A stretch of DNA of 9,515 bases, taken from the NCBI GenBank assembly GCA_031290725.1, contig JAITMZ010000172.1:1-9515 (forward strand), read 5' to 3'. This DNA comes from Spirochaetaceae bacterium. GTDB taxonomy: Bacteria > Spirochaetota > Spirochaetia > Treponematales > Treponemataceae. Of this stretch, positions 1-7,769 are shown piece by piece. Both the position numbers and the translations under genes were made by a program. The notes under the pieces are model-generated. The model worked only from the letters and a program-made list of their open reading frames with translations, made no database searches and was not told the DNA's origin. Every line of letters begins with the position of its first letter. Position 1 is the first letter of the stretch.

Positions 1-2
1 CG

Positions 3-878
3 GAACTGGACGCGCTCCTGGAAGCTCTGGAGACGAACCCGGAAAGCCCCGTCGCTATGTACCGAGAGCCGGGCGGGTCGGTGTTCAACAGTCTCAAAAT
101 TGCCGCCGCTCTGGGTGGCCGCTCTGTTTTTTCCGGCACCTGCGGGAACGCCCCGGGACGCACGAAGCGCGCAGATAAGGACGCCCTCTTCTTCCGGCGA
201 ATCGCGGCAAAACGGGGGGTGGAGTGCGCCCTTAGGACTGTCCGGGGAGTCACCGGACGCTGTCTGGTGGTGCAATGCAAGGGCGAAACGGCCGTAGCGG
301 CGGCACCGGGCGCGGCGCCTCTGATTGAAGCGGACCAGTTCGACGAAACCCTGGCCGCCGGGGCTGATTGCGTCATCTTGGAAGGCATGGCCTCGGCAAA
401 TGAGCACTTGACCCGCCGGATATACCGGTTTTGCGTCGCGCGGAAAACCGCCCTGGCCCTCTGCGCCGCCACCCGCCACGGTGCCCGGTGTGCCGCCGCT
501 TTTTTGCGCCGGGCCCCCGGTTTTCCTGACAATCCGCTGGGGAAGGATTTCCCGGTGTACCTCTTTGCCAACCGTGGAGAAGGGCATATTTTACGGCAAG
601 AATGGCCGGAGAAAGCCCCACCACGGGATTTGGTCTACCTGGAGAGCGCCGGGCGGGAGGGGGGAGTCCTTTTTGTCGGCGGGCAAAGCTTCTCCTGGAA
701 CGCATCCCCGCCCCCGGCCCCGATGATGGACGAAACCGGCGCGGGGGACGCCTTTGCGGGGGCATTTTTGACTGCCCGTCTGGGCGGCAGCCCCCTTCAG
801 GACGCCCTGGAGACTGCCGCAAAAATCGCCGCCACAATCACCGCCCACCCATTGTGTTTCCTAGTCAGGGCACCTTGA
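3..878 (+). CDS. PfkB-family carbohydrate/nucleoside kinase, 5'-truncated by the window edge
   Basis: This is a ribokinase/PfkB-fold kinase, which transfers the ATP gamma-phosphate to a sugar or nucleoside hydroxyl in the cytoplasm. The reading frame is open back to base 3, so the true start lies outside; 291 residues are visible. The first ATG, at 57, is internal, because it sits just before the substrate-side motif EPGGSVFNSL, which belongs some 40-60 residues into such proteins. The C-terminal signature DETGAGDAFAGAFL is intact, with the GAG anion hole at 741-746 and the catalytic-base Asp codon at 747-749. The middle motif TGRCLVV resembles adenosine-kinase-like PfkB members, but I cannot name the substrate. 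The C-terminus, after ITAHPLCF, departs from the usual ending. The downstream RNase gene lies on the same strand 68 bp away but appears to have its own promoter. The family call is secure; the substrate is unknown. Confidence 0.9.
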   Translation, partial: ELDALLEALETNPESPVAMYREPGGSVFNSLKIAAALGGRSVFSGTCGNAPGRTKRADKDALFFRRIAAKRGVECALRTVRGVTGRCLVVQCKGETAVAAAPGAAPLIEADQFDETLAAGADCVILEGMASANEHLTRRIYRFCVARKTALALCAATRHGARCAAAFLRRAPGFPDNPLGKDFPVYLFANRGEGHILRQEWPEKAPPRDLVYLESAGREGGVLFVGGQSFSWNASPPPAPMMDETGAGDAFAGAFLTARLGGSPLQDALETAAKIAATITAHPLCFLVRAP

Positions 879-900
879 GTTGCAAAGTACTGGCCCTATC

Positions 901-920
901 AAAAAGCCCTCTTGCTTTTT
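901..920 (+). terminator. Possible weak hairpin terminator after the kinase gene
   Basis: AAAAAGC (901-907) and GCTTTTT (914-920) can pair into a 7-bp stem around the loop CCTCTT, 22 bases after the kinase stop codon, and a T run forms the 3' arm. Only two pairs are G-C, so the stem is weak. The same bases overlap the -35 region of the RNase promoter, so this may be chance. Confidence 0.25.
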
Positions 921-940
921 TGCCGTCTTTTTGGTATATT
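912..940 (+). promoter_or_regulatory. Sigma-70-type extended -10 promoter for the RNase gene
   Basis: A -10 box TATATT (935-940, five of six matches to TATAAT) is preceded by TGG (932-934), giving the extended -10 TGn element. A weak -35-like TTGCTT (912-917) lies exactly 17 bp upstream. The expected transcription start, 6-7 bases past the -10 box, falls at about 947, which is the A of the RNase ATG. No Shine-Dalgarno sequence precedes that ATG. The site lies in a short AT-rich gap between GC-rich genes. Confidence 0.55.
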
Positions 941-946
941 AGTTTC

Positions 947-2854
947 ATGGTACAAAAAAATTCGCTGGTGCTTTATAAGCAGGAACCGGCTCTGGTGCTT
1001 GACCGGGACGACAAAATTACGATACAATATGGGCCTCCCAAATCAGAAAAGCCGGAGACCCAGCGGGTGCGGGAAAAAGACATTGTCCTGCTCGCTCAAG
1101 ACGCGCCTTCCCTCAAGGCGGTGCGCGATTTCGCGGAAAAATTCGCCAAACAAACCGTTGAAACAGAGCGCCGTCTGACGGAGGCCTACGAGTTGCTGGC
1201 GGACGACCCGGGCATTGCCGTGGGCGCCCCGGAAATCGCCGGGATCGCCTTTGGGGAGTGGAACGGGGAGACGGCATGGGCGTACTACACGGCCATCCGG
1301 GAAAGCCCCTTTTTTGCTCTGACTGCGAGTGCGACTGTGCCGGCCTTTGCGATCCGCAGCCGGGCGGAGGCCGCGGATATCCGGGCAAAACAGGCGTTCC
1401 AGGCGGAGAACGGGGAAAAACGGACGGCTTTTATGGCGCGCCTGAAAAAACGCACCCTGGACCTACCAGACGACACCCACTTTATGCAGGAGGTGGAAGC
1501 CGTGGCGCTGGGACAGAGCGTCAAATCGCGGATCATGGGGGATCTCTCCATGCCGCCGGACCCGCAGAAGGCTCACCGGCTGCTCCTGGACACCGGCGTG
1601 TGGACCCGATACCGAAATCCCTACCCGTCGCGGCGCGGCCTGTCATCCCGGTCAGCCAGTGAAGGTTTGGCCGCACCGCCCGACGAGCCGCGCCTCCGGC
1701 TGGATCACACGGCGCTGGCCATCGACAACCCTTGGTCCGCCGACCCAGACGATGCGGTTTTTTTCGACGGCATGGCCCTGTGGGTACATATCGCGGACCC
1801 GGCATGCACCGTCACCCCGGATTCGTCCATCGACTTGACTGCGCGGAACCGGGGAGCCACCCTGTATCTCCCCGAAGGCGCCGCCCGGATGCTCGCCGAA
1901 GAATCCCTGGAGGACTATGCCCTGGGATTAACTTCTCTGTCCCGTGCCCTGTCCTTCAAAATCACCCTGAACGACGCGCCTTTCAGCGTGGGGGAGTGCG
2001 AAGTGTTCAAGACCCTGGTGAAGGTACGGCGGCTCACTTACGACGAGGCGGAATCTCACCGGGACGATCCCGACCTGGCGCCCCTCTTTGACATAGCCCG
2101 GAAGAATCTGGCCCGGCGGAAAGCATCGGGGGCCATCGCCATCAACATGCCCGAGGTGCACATCCGGGTGCAAAACGACTCCGTGTCCATCGATCCGGTG
2201 ATCCACAACGATGCGTCGACCATGGTGCAGGAAATGATGCTACTGGCGGGAGAAGCGGCCGCTAAATTCGCCTTCAAACGGGGGCTAGCCTTTCCTTACG
2301 CCAGCCAGGAAGCCCCGGAAGTCCCGGCGGAGATCCCCAACGGACTTGCGGGAGACCTTGCCCAAATCAAATGTATGCGTCCAAAGACCGTGAGTACCAC
2401 CCCAGGCTCCCACAGCGGCCTGGGACTCGCCATGTACAGCCAGGTGACCAGCCCCCTCAGACGCTACAGCGATCTGGTGGCCCACCAGCAGCTCCGCTCA
2501 TATCTGGCGGCGCAGACCGGCGGCGGGGCGCCTCCCCTGAATTCGACACAGGTACTGGAGCGTATTTTGCAGGGTGATGCGGCAGCGGCGGCCTCGGTGA
2601 AGGCGGAACGGGACAGCAATCTGCACTGGACATTGGTCTACCTGATGGAGCGCCCCGGATGGACCGGCGAGGCAGTGGTGGTGGAACTGCGGGGCTACCA
2701 GGCCATGGTGATCATCCCCTCGCTGGCACGGCAGACGGTGATCACCACCGCCAAAAAAGCCGCCCTCAACGACGTGCTCACCGTGAAAGCAGGGCATATC
2801 AACTTGCCGGACCTGGCCTTCACCTTTATCGAGACAGAGGGGCGCGCCGATTAA
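947..2854 (+). CDS. RNase II/R-family 3'-5' exoribonuclease (RNB domain)
   Basis: The 635-aa protein is a processive 3'-to-5' exoribonuclease of the RNB superfamily, acting in RNA turnover in the cytoplasm. The catalytic metal-binding signature is complete: Asp260, Asp266, Asp268 and Asp269 (AIDNPWSADPDDAV) have the same spacing as Asp201/207/209/210 of E. coli RNase II. The conserved LWVHIADP and the box TSPLRRYSDL (residues 501-510), which lies near the end of RNB domains, follow. Residues of about 570-630 are a beta-rich, S1-like tail. The N-terminus (about 1-55) lacks a recognisable RNase R cold-shock domain; it looks like a small beta barrel followed by a helical region, as in plastid/cyanobacterial-type RNase II (inference). 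Length is close to RNase II (644 aa) and shorter than RNase R. I chose the ATG at 947 because the upstream in-frame extension overlaps the kinase gene and looks non-homologous. No ribosome binding site is visible. I leave the symbol blank because rnb and rnr cannot be separated here. Confidence 0.92.
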   Translation: MVQKNSLVLYKQEPALVLDRDDKITIQYGPPKSEKPETQRVREKDIVLLAQDAPSLKAVRDFAEKFAKQTVETERRLTEAYELLADDPGIAVGAPEIAGIAFGEWNGETAWAYYTAIRESPFFALTASATVPAFAIRSRAEAADIRAKQAFQAENGEKRTAFMARLKKRTLDLPDDTHFMQEVEAVALGQSVKSRIMGDLSMPPDPQKAHRLLLDTGVWTRYRNPYPSRRGLSSRSASEGLAAPPDEPRLRLDHTALAIDNPWSADPDDAVFFDGMALWVHIADPACTVTPDSSIDLTARNRGATLYLPEGAARMLAEESLEDYALGLTSLSRALSFKITLNDAPFSVGECEVFKTLVKVRRLTYDEAESHRDDPDLAPLFDIARKNLARRKASGAIAINMPEVHIRVQNDSVSIDPVIHNDASTMVQEMMLLAGEAAAKFAFKRGLAFPYASQEAPEVPAEIPNGLAGDLAQIKCMRPKTVSTTPGSHSGLGLAMYSQVTSPLRRYSDLVAHQQLRSYLAAQTGGGAPPLNSTQVLERILQGDAAAAASVKAERDSNLHWTLVYLMERPGWTGEAVVVELRGYQAMVIIPSLARQTVITTAKKAALNDVLTVKAGHINLPDLAFTFIETEGRAD

Positions 2855-2888
2855 CTTGCGGCTAATCAGCGCTTCCCGTCACCGCCCG
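2855..2888. other. 34-bp convergent gap between RNase and usp genes
   Basis: The RNase gene (+) and the ATPase-usp operon (-) end tail to tail across 34 bp. I see only a poor bulged stem (around 2857-2871) and no T run on either strand, so no intrinsic terminator is supported. Transcripts probably overlap or end by another mechanism. Confidence 0.6.
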
Positions 2889-3398
2889 TTAAATTCCGAT
2901 CTTGCCGAACAAGTGGTCCAGCATTTTTTCGTGCACCACCAGTACAGAACAGGGCGCGTTGGCCAGTATCTCGGTGAAAGACGTGATGATGGAGTCCTTG
3001 TGCTGTCCATCCAGCCCGATGCTGCTTCCCTGGAATGCCCCGCCCAGCAAAATCAGATTGGCCTTCATCTCGTCCGCCAGGATAACCACCTCTGTCCACA
3101 CGGCGCCTTTTCTGAGAATCGTCTCGATGACGACCCCCTTTTTGCGCCCCAGGTTTGCCACATAGTTCAGATAGCGCTGGCCGTCCTGGAGCAAACTTTT
3201 TTCATAATCCGCAGCCTCGTCGGAGATGAAAATTCGGTTGAGGGTGAGATATTTGATGGTAGCCGTGTCCACCACGTAGACCACTTTCACGTTGCTGTGG
3301 TATTGTTTGGCCATGAGGATGGCGTACTGGGCCGCATGAATCGACCCCTCCGAGCCATTGATGGCCACTAAAATGTTCTGAAAAAGATTGGGTGTCAC
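2889..3398 (-). CDS. Universal stress protein (UspA family), last gene of the V-ATPase operon
   Basis: This is a 169-aa single-domain universal stress protein with the HUP nucleotide-binding fold. The N-terminal strand and turn NILVAINGSEGS (residues 8-19) and the C-terminal NAPCSVLVVHE (148-157) are diagnostic. Two signature positions are unusual. The usual Asp of the VAVDGS motif is Asn14, and the usual GSV/GSVS glycine before the last helix is replaced (SIITSFTEIL, 136-145). This suggests weakened or lost ATP binding (inference). The start is GTG and overlaps the atpD stop as GTGA (3395-3398). A strong GGAGG ribosome binding site (3406-3410) sits 7 bases upstream, which fixes the start. 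The position implies co-expression with the ATPase, perhaps in sensing or adjusting energy state, but no function is proven. Confidence 0.9.
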   Translation of the reverse strand: MTPNLFQNILVAINGSEGSIHAAQYAILMAKQYHSNVKVVYVVDTATIKYLTLNRIFISDEAADYEKSLLQDGQRYLNYVANLGRKKGVVIETILRKGAVWTEVVILADEMKANLILLGGAFQGSSIGLDGQHKDSIITSFTEILANAPCSVLVVHEKMLDHLFGKIGI

Positions 3399-4024
3399 CG
3401 CTGAACCTCCTTGTTTCGCGCCTTTAGGGCCTTTAATACAAAAATATTCTCCCGTTCCCGTTCCTCAAGTACGCCTTCGATATACGCTTTTGTGTCCCGG
3501 GTTTGGGGAATCACTATTTTATCCAGGGCGTTCACCCGGCGCTGGGTCTTTTTCACCTCCAGGGCCAGGCGCCACACGATGGAACGGATTGCCGCCATGT
3601 CTGTCAGCAGCTCCAGGAGCTTAAAAAACTCCACCGCCACCTTGTCCACATCGGCAAAGGTTTCCATGAACGAATAGAACAACCCTGGTTTGGGGAGGCG
3701 CGCCTCCAGGGACGAGAATCGCATCCCGGCGATGACCACGCGTTTTTCGACGATGCGAAAATCGTAGTGAACCCCCCGGGAAATACGCTCCACCCGGTCA
3801 CCACCGGCCATCATGAGCATGCTGGTCAGGGCGGCATAGGCGGTGTCGATGCGCTTTTCGATGTCCCGTTCAAGCAATTTCACCTTCTCCACCATACGCA
3901 TCAGCTCCATCACCAGGACTTCCCGCTTCTGTTCCAGCAGGTCGTAGCCTTGCCGGGCAATATCCAGTTCTTCCCCCATGGCCAGGAGATTGGATTTTGT
4001 AGGTGCCACGTTAAGACTGGGCAT
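3395..4024 (-). CDS. atpD: V-type ATPase/ATP synthase subunit D (central shaft)
   Basis: Subunit D (209 aa) is the long coiled-coil rotor shaft inside the A3B3 head, coupling catalysis to the membrane ring. The family hallmark is visible at the N-terminus: APTKSNLLAMGEELDIARQG (residues 7-26), followed by a long helix rich in heptad leucines. The second helix of the hairpin runs from about residue 130 to 190 and includes the conserved TQRRVNALDKIVIP. Length matches the family. The ATG at 4024 lies 3 bases beyond the atpB stop, and GGAGG (4031-4035), 6 bases upstream within the end of atpB, supports it. The gene sits in the classic B-D order. This is V/A-type subunit D, not the unrelated F-type delta chain also called atpH or atpD. 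Confidence 0.96.
   Translation of the reverse strand: MPSLNVAPTKSNLLAMGEELDIARQGYDLLEQKREVLVMELMRMVEKVKLLERDIEKRIDTAYAALTSMLMMAGGDRVERISRGVHYDFRIVEKRVVIAGMRFSSLEARLPKPGLFYSFMETFADVDKVAVEFFKLLELLTDMAAIRSIVWRLALEVKKTQRRVNALDKIVIPQTRDTKAYIEGVLEERERENIFVLKALKARNKEVQR
3406..3410 (-). promoter_or_regulatory. Ribosome binding site of usp (GGAGG)
   Basis: A perfect GGAGG lies inside the last codons of atpD, 7 bases ahead of the GTG start of the stress-protein gene. It decides the start and offsets the weaker GTG codon, pointing to active translation of this terminal gene. Confidence 0.8.
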
Positions 4025-4027
4025 TCC

Positions 4028-5401
4028 TCACCTCCGCAGGTATTTTTCAATGAGGGCGGGTTTTATCCGGTACAACTGACTCTCCGGCAAACAGGTGAGC
4101 AGCTTCCAGCCAATGTCCAGGGTCTGTTCAATGCTGCGGTTTTCAAATTCCCCCTGGGCCAAAAATTCCGTCTCAAAGCGCCGGCCGAATTCCAGGTACC
4201 GCTTGTCCTGGGCGGAAAGTTCTTCATCTCCGATGATGGACGCCAGATTACGGATGGTGCTCACCTGGGAATAAGCGGCGAAAAGCTGACTGGACAAATC
4301 GGTGTGATCCTCCCTGGTCATGCCCTCGCCGATGCCGTCTTTCATGAGCCGGGACAGGCTGGAAAGCCCCGCGATGGGCGGATAAATCCCCTTCTGACTG
4401 ATGGACCGAAGCAACACGATCTGCCCCTCGGTGATGTACCCCGTGAGGTCCGGGATGGGGTGGGTGATGTCGTCGTTGGGCATGGTGAGGATGGGAATCT
4501 GGGTGATCGACCCCGCGGAATCCTTGATCCTGCCGGCCCGCTCGTAGAGTTCCGCCAGATCGGAATACAGATAGCCGGGATAGCCCTTGCGGCCGGGTAC
4601 TTCACCGCGGGTGGTGGATATTTCCCGAAGGGCCTCGCAGTAGCTGGTCATGTCGGTGAGCACCACCAGCACGTGCATACCCCGGTCAAAGGCCAGGTAT
4701 TCTGCGGCGGTGAGGGCGGCCCGGGGGGTGATCACCCGCTCGATGGAAGGCGAATCCGCCAGGGACTGGAACATCACCACCCGTGACAACACCCCGGATT
4801 CTTCGAAGGTGTCCGTAAAAAAGCGGGCCACGTCGTATTTTATACCCATACCGGCAAAGACCATCACAAAGCTTTCATCCCCGGAGAGAATTTTGGCCTG
4901 CCGGATAATCTGGGCGGCCAGCCGGTTGTGGGGCAGCCCGTCGCCGGAAAAAATCGGAAGTTTTTGTCCGCGAATCAGCGTGGCCAACCCGTCGATAGCG
5001 CTGATTCCGGTCTGGATGCAGTCCCTGGGATAAACCCGCGCGAAGGGATTAATGGGGTTGCCGTTAACGTTGCGCTTCTCCGGGGCGATCACCGGCGGAT
5101 AGCCATCGATAGGCTCCCCCATGCCGTTGAAGATGCGCCCCAAGAGGCCCTCGCCCACGGGTATTTCCAGGGGGGTGTCCAGAAATTCTATCCGGGAATC
5201 CTCCAGATCCAGCCCCGTGGTGGAACCGAAGATCTGCACCACCGCGATCTCCTCCGACAGTTCAATCACCCGGCCGGTTCGCTTTTCCCCTGTACGGTCC
5301 CGCACCGCCACAATTTCGCCGTAAAAGACGTCCCCGGAACGGCGGGCAATAACAATGGGCCCGTCCACCGACCGTAACCCGCGATATTCTACACCCTTCA
5401 T
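4028..5401 (-). CDS. atpB: V-type ATPase/ATP synthase subunit B (regulatory head subunit)
   Basis: Subunit B (457 aa) alternates with A in the hexameric cytoplasmic head and contributes to the nucleotide sites without catalysing. The beta-barrel N-domain (about 1-75) starts with the conserved [11 protein letters not shown]. The position of the P-loop is occupied by [14 protein letters not shown] (152-165), which lacks the Walker A lysine-threonine, as expected for B chains. [29 protein letters not shown] and [15 protein letters not shown] are all typical. The start ATG overlaps the atpA stop as ATGA (5398-5401), so translation is probably coupled; only a weak AAGG lies 7 bases upstream. Length is normal and I see no frameshift. 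Confidence 0.97.
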   Translation of the reverse strand: MKGVEYRGLRSVDGPIVIARRSGDVFYGEIVAVRDRTGEKRTGRVIELSEEIAVVQIFGSTTGLDLEDSRIEFLDTPLEIPVGEGLLGRIFNGMGEPIDGYPPVIAPEKRNVNGNPINPFARVYPRDCIQTGISAIDGLATLIRGQKLPIFSGDGLPHNRLAAQIIRQAKILSGDESFVMVFAGMGIKYDVARFFTDTFEESGVLSRVVMFQSLADSPSIERVITPRAALTAAEYLAFDRGMHVLVVLTDMTSYCEALREISTTRGEVPGRKGYPGYLYSDLAELYERAGRIKDSAGSITQIPILTMPNDDITHPIPDLTGYITEGQIVLLRSISQKGIYPPIAGLSSLSRLMKDGIGEGMTREDHTDLSSQLFAAYSQVSTIRNLASIIGDEELSAQDKRYLEFGRRFETEFLAQGEFENRSIEQTLDIGWKLLTCLPESQLYRIKPALIEKYLRR

Positions 5402-7218
5402 AGTTCTGCCTTTTTGTATGTCCGTTCCAGCTCACCCATCTGTTCCTCCAGACGCATCACCACGGCCTGAATTTCTTCCAGCTTGTCGTTGGGAATAGCG
5501 CTTTTTATCCGCATGATCTCCTCCCGCACCGGAAGAGCGTTGATCTTCACCAGGGGAATGCCGTGCTTCACGATTCTCTCGGCTTTTTTTTGAAAATCCA
5601 GGATGAGCTGGAGTATCAGAATCTGCTTTTCCGGCACCGAATAGGCGTCTACCTGGTCGAAAGCGTTCTGCTGCAAGAAGCCGTTTTTGATCATCTCCGA
5701 AATCGACAGCACCAGCCGTTCCGAATCCGGCAGGGCGTCGGATCCGATGAGACGCACGATCTGCTGCAGCCGTTCTTCGCGCTTCAAAATATCCAGAGCT
5801 TCCCGGCGTAGATGTGCCCAGCGCTCGTCCAACCGGTTCCACCAGGGTGCCACCTCATCGGCGTATTCCGAGTAGGAATTCAGCCAGTTGATGGCCGGAT
5901 AGTGGCGGGCGTTGGCCAGATCCCGGTCCAGCGCCCAGAAACAGCGGATAAAGCGTTTGGTGTGTTCCGTTACGGGCTCGGAAAAATCTCCCCCCGGGGG
6001 GGATACAGCGCCGATCACCGCCACAGAACCTTCCCGGCCGCCCAGGGATATTACCCGTCCGGCCCGTTCGTAAAATTCCGCAAGCCGCGTGGAAAGATAG
6101 GCAGGAAAACCCTCCTCGGCGGGCATTTCCTCCATGCGCCCGGAAAGCTCCCGCAGCGCCTCTGCCCAGCGGCTGGTGGAATCCGCCATGATCGCCACGG
6201 TCAGACCCATGTCCCGATAGTATTCCGCGAAGGTTATCCCCGAATACAGCGACACTTCCCGGGCGGCCACCGGCATAGTGGAAGTGTTGGCGATGAGAAT
6301 CGTGCGTTCCAGCAGGGAGCGGCCCGTGCGCGGGTCGATCAATTCCGGGAATTCGGTGAGCACCTCGGTCATTTCGTTACCCCGCTCGCCGCAGCCGATG
6401 TACACGATCAGGTCTGCGTCGCACCACTTGGCCACGGCGTGCTGGGTCATGGTTTTACCTGTGCCAAAGCCGCCGGGTATGGCAGCGGTGCCGCCCTTGG
6501 ACAGGGGAAAAAACAGGTCTATCACCCGCTGTCCTGTGACCAGGGGCTCGCCCACCGCCAATTTTTTTTCAAAGGGCCGGGGCTTCCGCATGGGCCAATA
6601 GTGGCTCATATACAGTTTTTCTCCCAGATCGGTTTCGCCCAGCAGGTCGTCCACGGTGAATTCGCTGTTTTTTGCCAGGAATTTCAGGATTTTGCCCCGG
6701 ATGAAAGGGGGAACCATGATTTTGTGTAAAATCGACGATGTTTCCCGCACCGTACCCAGCACCGTACCCGGTGCGATGGGGTCGCCCTTTGCCAAAACGC
6801 CGTCGAACTGCCATTTCCGTGCGTTATCCAGGGGTTCCGTCCGCTTGCCGGGCAGCAAAAAAGCCCCCTGTTCTGCATGCATGGCCGCCAGGGGCCGCTG
6901 AATCCCGTCGTAGATGGTACCCACCAATCCCGGCCCCAGGCGTACCGACAAAGGCCGGCGATGGCATACCACCGGTTCCCCCACCCGCATCCCTGTGTCG
7001 TCCTCGTAGACCTGGATGGTGGCACCGGTTTCGCGCTGGCGGATGATCTCACCCATGAGGCCGCCATTTCCCACAGACACCAGGTCGTATAGACCGCAGC
7101 TCCCCAGCCCCGATGCGTACACGATGGGCCCGGCGATGCGGATGATGCGCCCCCGGACAACGCTGCTTTCGCCGGACAGGACCGCTTTGGCCGGCCCTTG
7201 GTTTGCAAATTTTTTCAT
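5398..7218 (-). CDS. atpA: V-type ATPase/ATP synthase subunit A (catalytic)
   Basis: This is the catalytic subunit (606 aa), which binds and hydrolyses or synthesises ATP in the A3B3 head. The Walker A loop GGFGTGKT is at residues 249-256, the catalytic glutamate loop GCGERGNEM at 275-283, and the Walker B strand [11 protein letters not shown] at 341-351. The V/A-specific non-homologous insertion occupies roughly residues 115-205, which separates this from F-type beta. [11 protein letters not shown] and the C-terminal helical domain are present. The N-terminus carries about 20 residues before the usual first barrel strand ([11 protein letters not shown]), a modest extension. No alternative ATG or GTG start is available within it. 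The start overlaps the atpE stop as ATGA (7215-7218), with a GAGG ribosome binding site 8 bases upstream that can be masked by a hairpin. Confidence 0.98.
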   Translation of the reverse strand: MKKFANQGPAKAVLSGESSVVRGRIIRIAGPIVYASGLGSCGLYDLVSVGNGGLMGEIIRQRETGATIQVYEDDTGMRVGEPVVCHRRPLSVRLGPGLVGTIYDGIQRPLAAMHAEQGAFLLPGKRTEPLDNARKWQFDGVLAKGDPIAPGTVLGTVRETSSILHKIMVPPFIRGKILKFLAKNSEFTVDDLLGETDLGEKLYMSHYWPMRKPRPFEKKLAVGEPLVTGQRVIDLFFPLSKGGTAAIPGGFGTGKTMTQHAVAKWCDADLIVYIGCGERGNEMTEVLTEFPELIDPRTGRSLLERTILIANTSTMPVAAREVSLYSGITFAEYYRDMGLTVAIMADSTSRWAEALRELSGRMEEMPAEEGFPAYLSTRLAEFYERAGRVISLGGREGSVAVIGAVSPPGGDFSEPVTEHTKRFIRCFWALDRDLANARHYPAINWLNSYSEYADEVAPWWNRLDERWAHLRREALDILKREERLQQIVRLIGSDALPDSERLVLSISEMIKNGFLQQNAFDQVDAYSVPEKQILILQLILDFQKKAERIVKHGIPLVKINALPVREEIMRIKSAIPNDKLEEIQAVVMRLEEQMGELERTYKKAEL

Positions 7219-7766
7219 TCCGGAAGCCTCTTCCCAAAGAGGGCAGCGGCAAGATCGTAACCGCTGGTGTCCAGGATTTCCGCGATCCGTTCATCCAGGG
7301 TAGCCCTGGCGCGGATGCTGCCGTCGTCACTCTCCATGATGACCCCTTCGCTCACGGTTATTTCTGGAAAGGCGCTGGGTTCCGTGGTTTCCCGAACCGT
7401 GAAGTGTTTGCCTGCGAACAGAGGGGTGTATTTTTCTATCATTGAATCCACGATTCGCCGCCGCTTTTCTCGGGGAATGGCCGTGAGGTAGGCATTAATC
7501 CCGGTCATGATCGATTTGGTTTTGTGGGCCGATAAAAATCGTACCTGTTCCAGGGGCAGTGACGCATTTTCATTGTGCGTAAAATGCTGAAATGCCGCGT
7601 CGTATTCTTTCTTTTTTTCCGCCAGCATTTCCTGCACCCGTCCTTCCACGGCATCCAAAATCGTTTTACATTCCTCGTCCGCATGTTCCAGAATTTGTAC
7701 AGCCTTTCGCCGGGCGTCGTCTTCGATTTCCTTGTCCAGTATCTCTGTGGATCGTAATTCTTCCAT
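7215..7766 (-). CDS. atpE: V-type ATPase/ATP synthase subunit E (peripheral stalk)
   Basis: Subunit E (183 aa) forms the peripheral stalk that keeps the head from turning with the rotor. The sequence is poorly conserved, as is normal for E chains, but it has the right architecture. There is a long charged N-terminal helix (about 1-60, rich in Glu, Lys, Ala and Arg, with [20 protein letters not shown]) followed by a globular C-terminal domain ending [10 protein letters not shown]. Size is typical. It lies between atpF and atpA, 3 bases after the atpF stop, and overlaps atpA by 4 bases. The ribosome binding site is weak (a GGGTG-like stretch 6 bases before ATG). Identity rests on architecture plus gene order. 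Confidence 0.88.
   Translation of the reverse strand: MEELRSTEILDKEIEDDARRKAVQILEHADEECKTILDAVEGRVQEMLAEKKKEYDAAFQHFTHNENASLPLEQVRFLSAHKTKSIMTGINAYLTAIPREKRRRIVDSMIEKYTPLFAGKHFTVRETTEPSAFPEITVSEGVIMESDDGSIRARATLDERIAEILDTSGYDLAAALFGKRLPE
7227..7242 (-). promoter_or_regulatory. Hairpin masking the atpA ribosome binding site
   Basis: In the mRNA, CCTCTT (7242 to 7237) can pair with AAGAGG (7232 to 7227) around the tetraloop TGGG. The 3' arm contains the GAGG ribosome binding site of atpA, 8 bases before its ATG at 7218. The element lies within the last codons of atpE, so a ribosome finishing atpE would open it. This is a plausible coupling device; the pairing is read from sequence and its role is inferred. 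Confidence 0.4.
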
Positions 7767-7769
7767 AAT

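Noticed and set aside
602..946. In-frame 115-codon extension upstream of the RNase start
   Set aside because: It overlaps the kinase gene in another frame, is a GC-driven shadow without homology, and the natural N-terminus begins at the ATG at 947 next to a promoter.
4726..4737. 12-bp palindrome GGGTGATCACCC as an operator
   Set aside because: It sits within conserved atpB codons, with no promoter nearby; likely chance.
3503..4786. Long + strand open frame (427 codons) opposite atpD and atpB
   Set aside because: It is fully antisense to two well-conserved genes, rich in His, Gly, Pro and Gln as expected of a GC-rich shadow, and shows no domain.
5990..6002. Run of six C followed by seven G in atpA, possible slippage or phase-variation tract
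   Set aside because: It encodes the conserved SPPGGD motif of catalytic subunits, and frame is intact; codon choice explains it.
5812..6729. Long + strand open frame (305 codons) opposite atpA
   Set aside because: Antisense to the catalytic subunit, compositionally a shadow, no recognisable motifs.
6747..6774. Tandem 11-base repeat GCACCGTACCC with a small hairpin in atpA
   Set aside because: It follows from the internally repetitive protein stretch GTVLGTV, normal for this barrel region.
7564..7587. Hairpin GCATTTT/AAAATGC in atpE, similar in arms to inverted repeat 2
   Set aside because: Short AT-rich arms with a 10-base loop inside coding sequence; the resemblance is only a few bases and likely coincidental.
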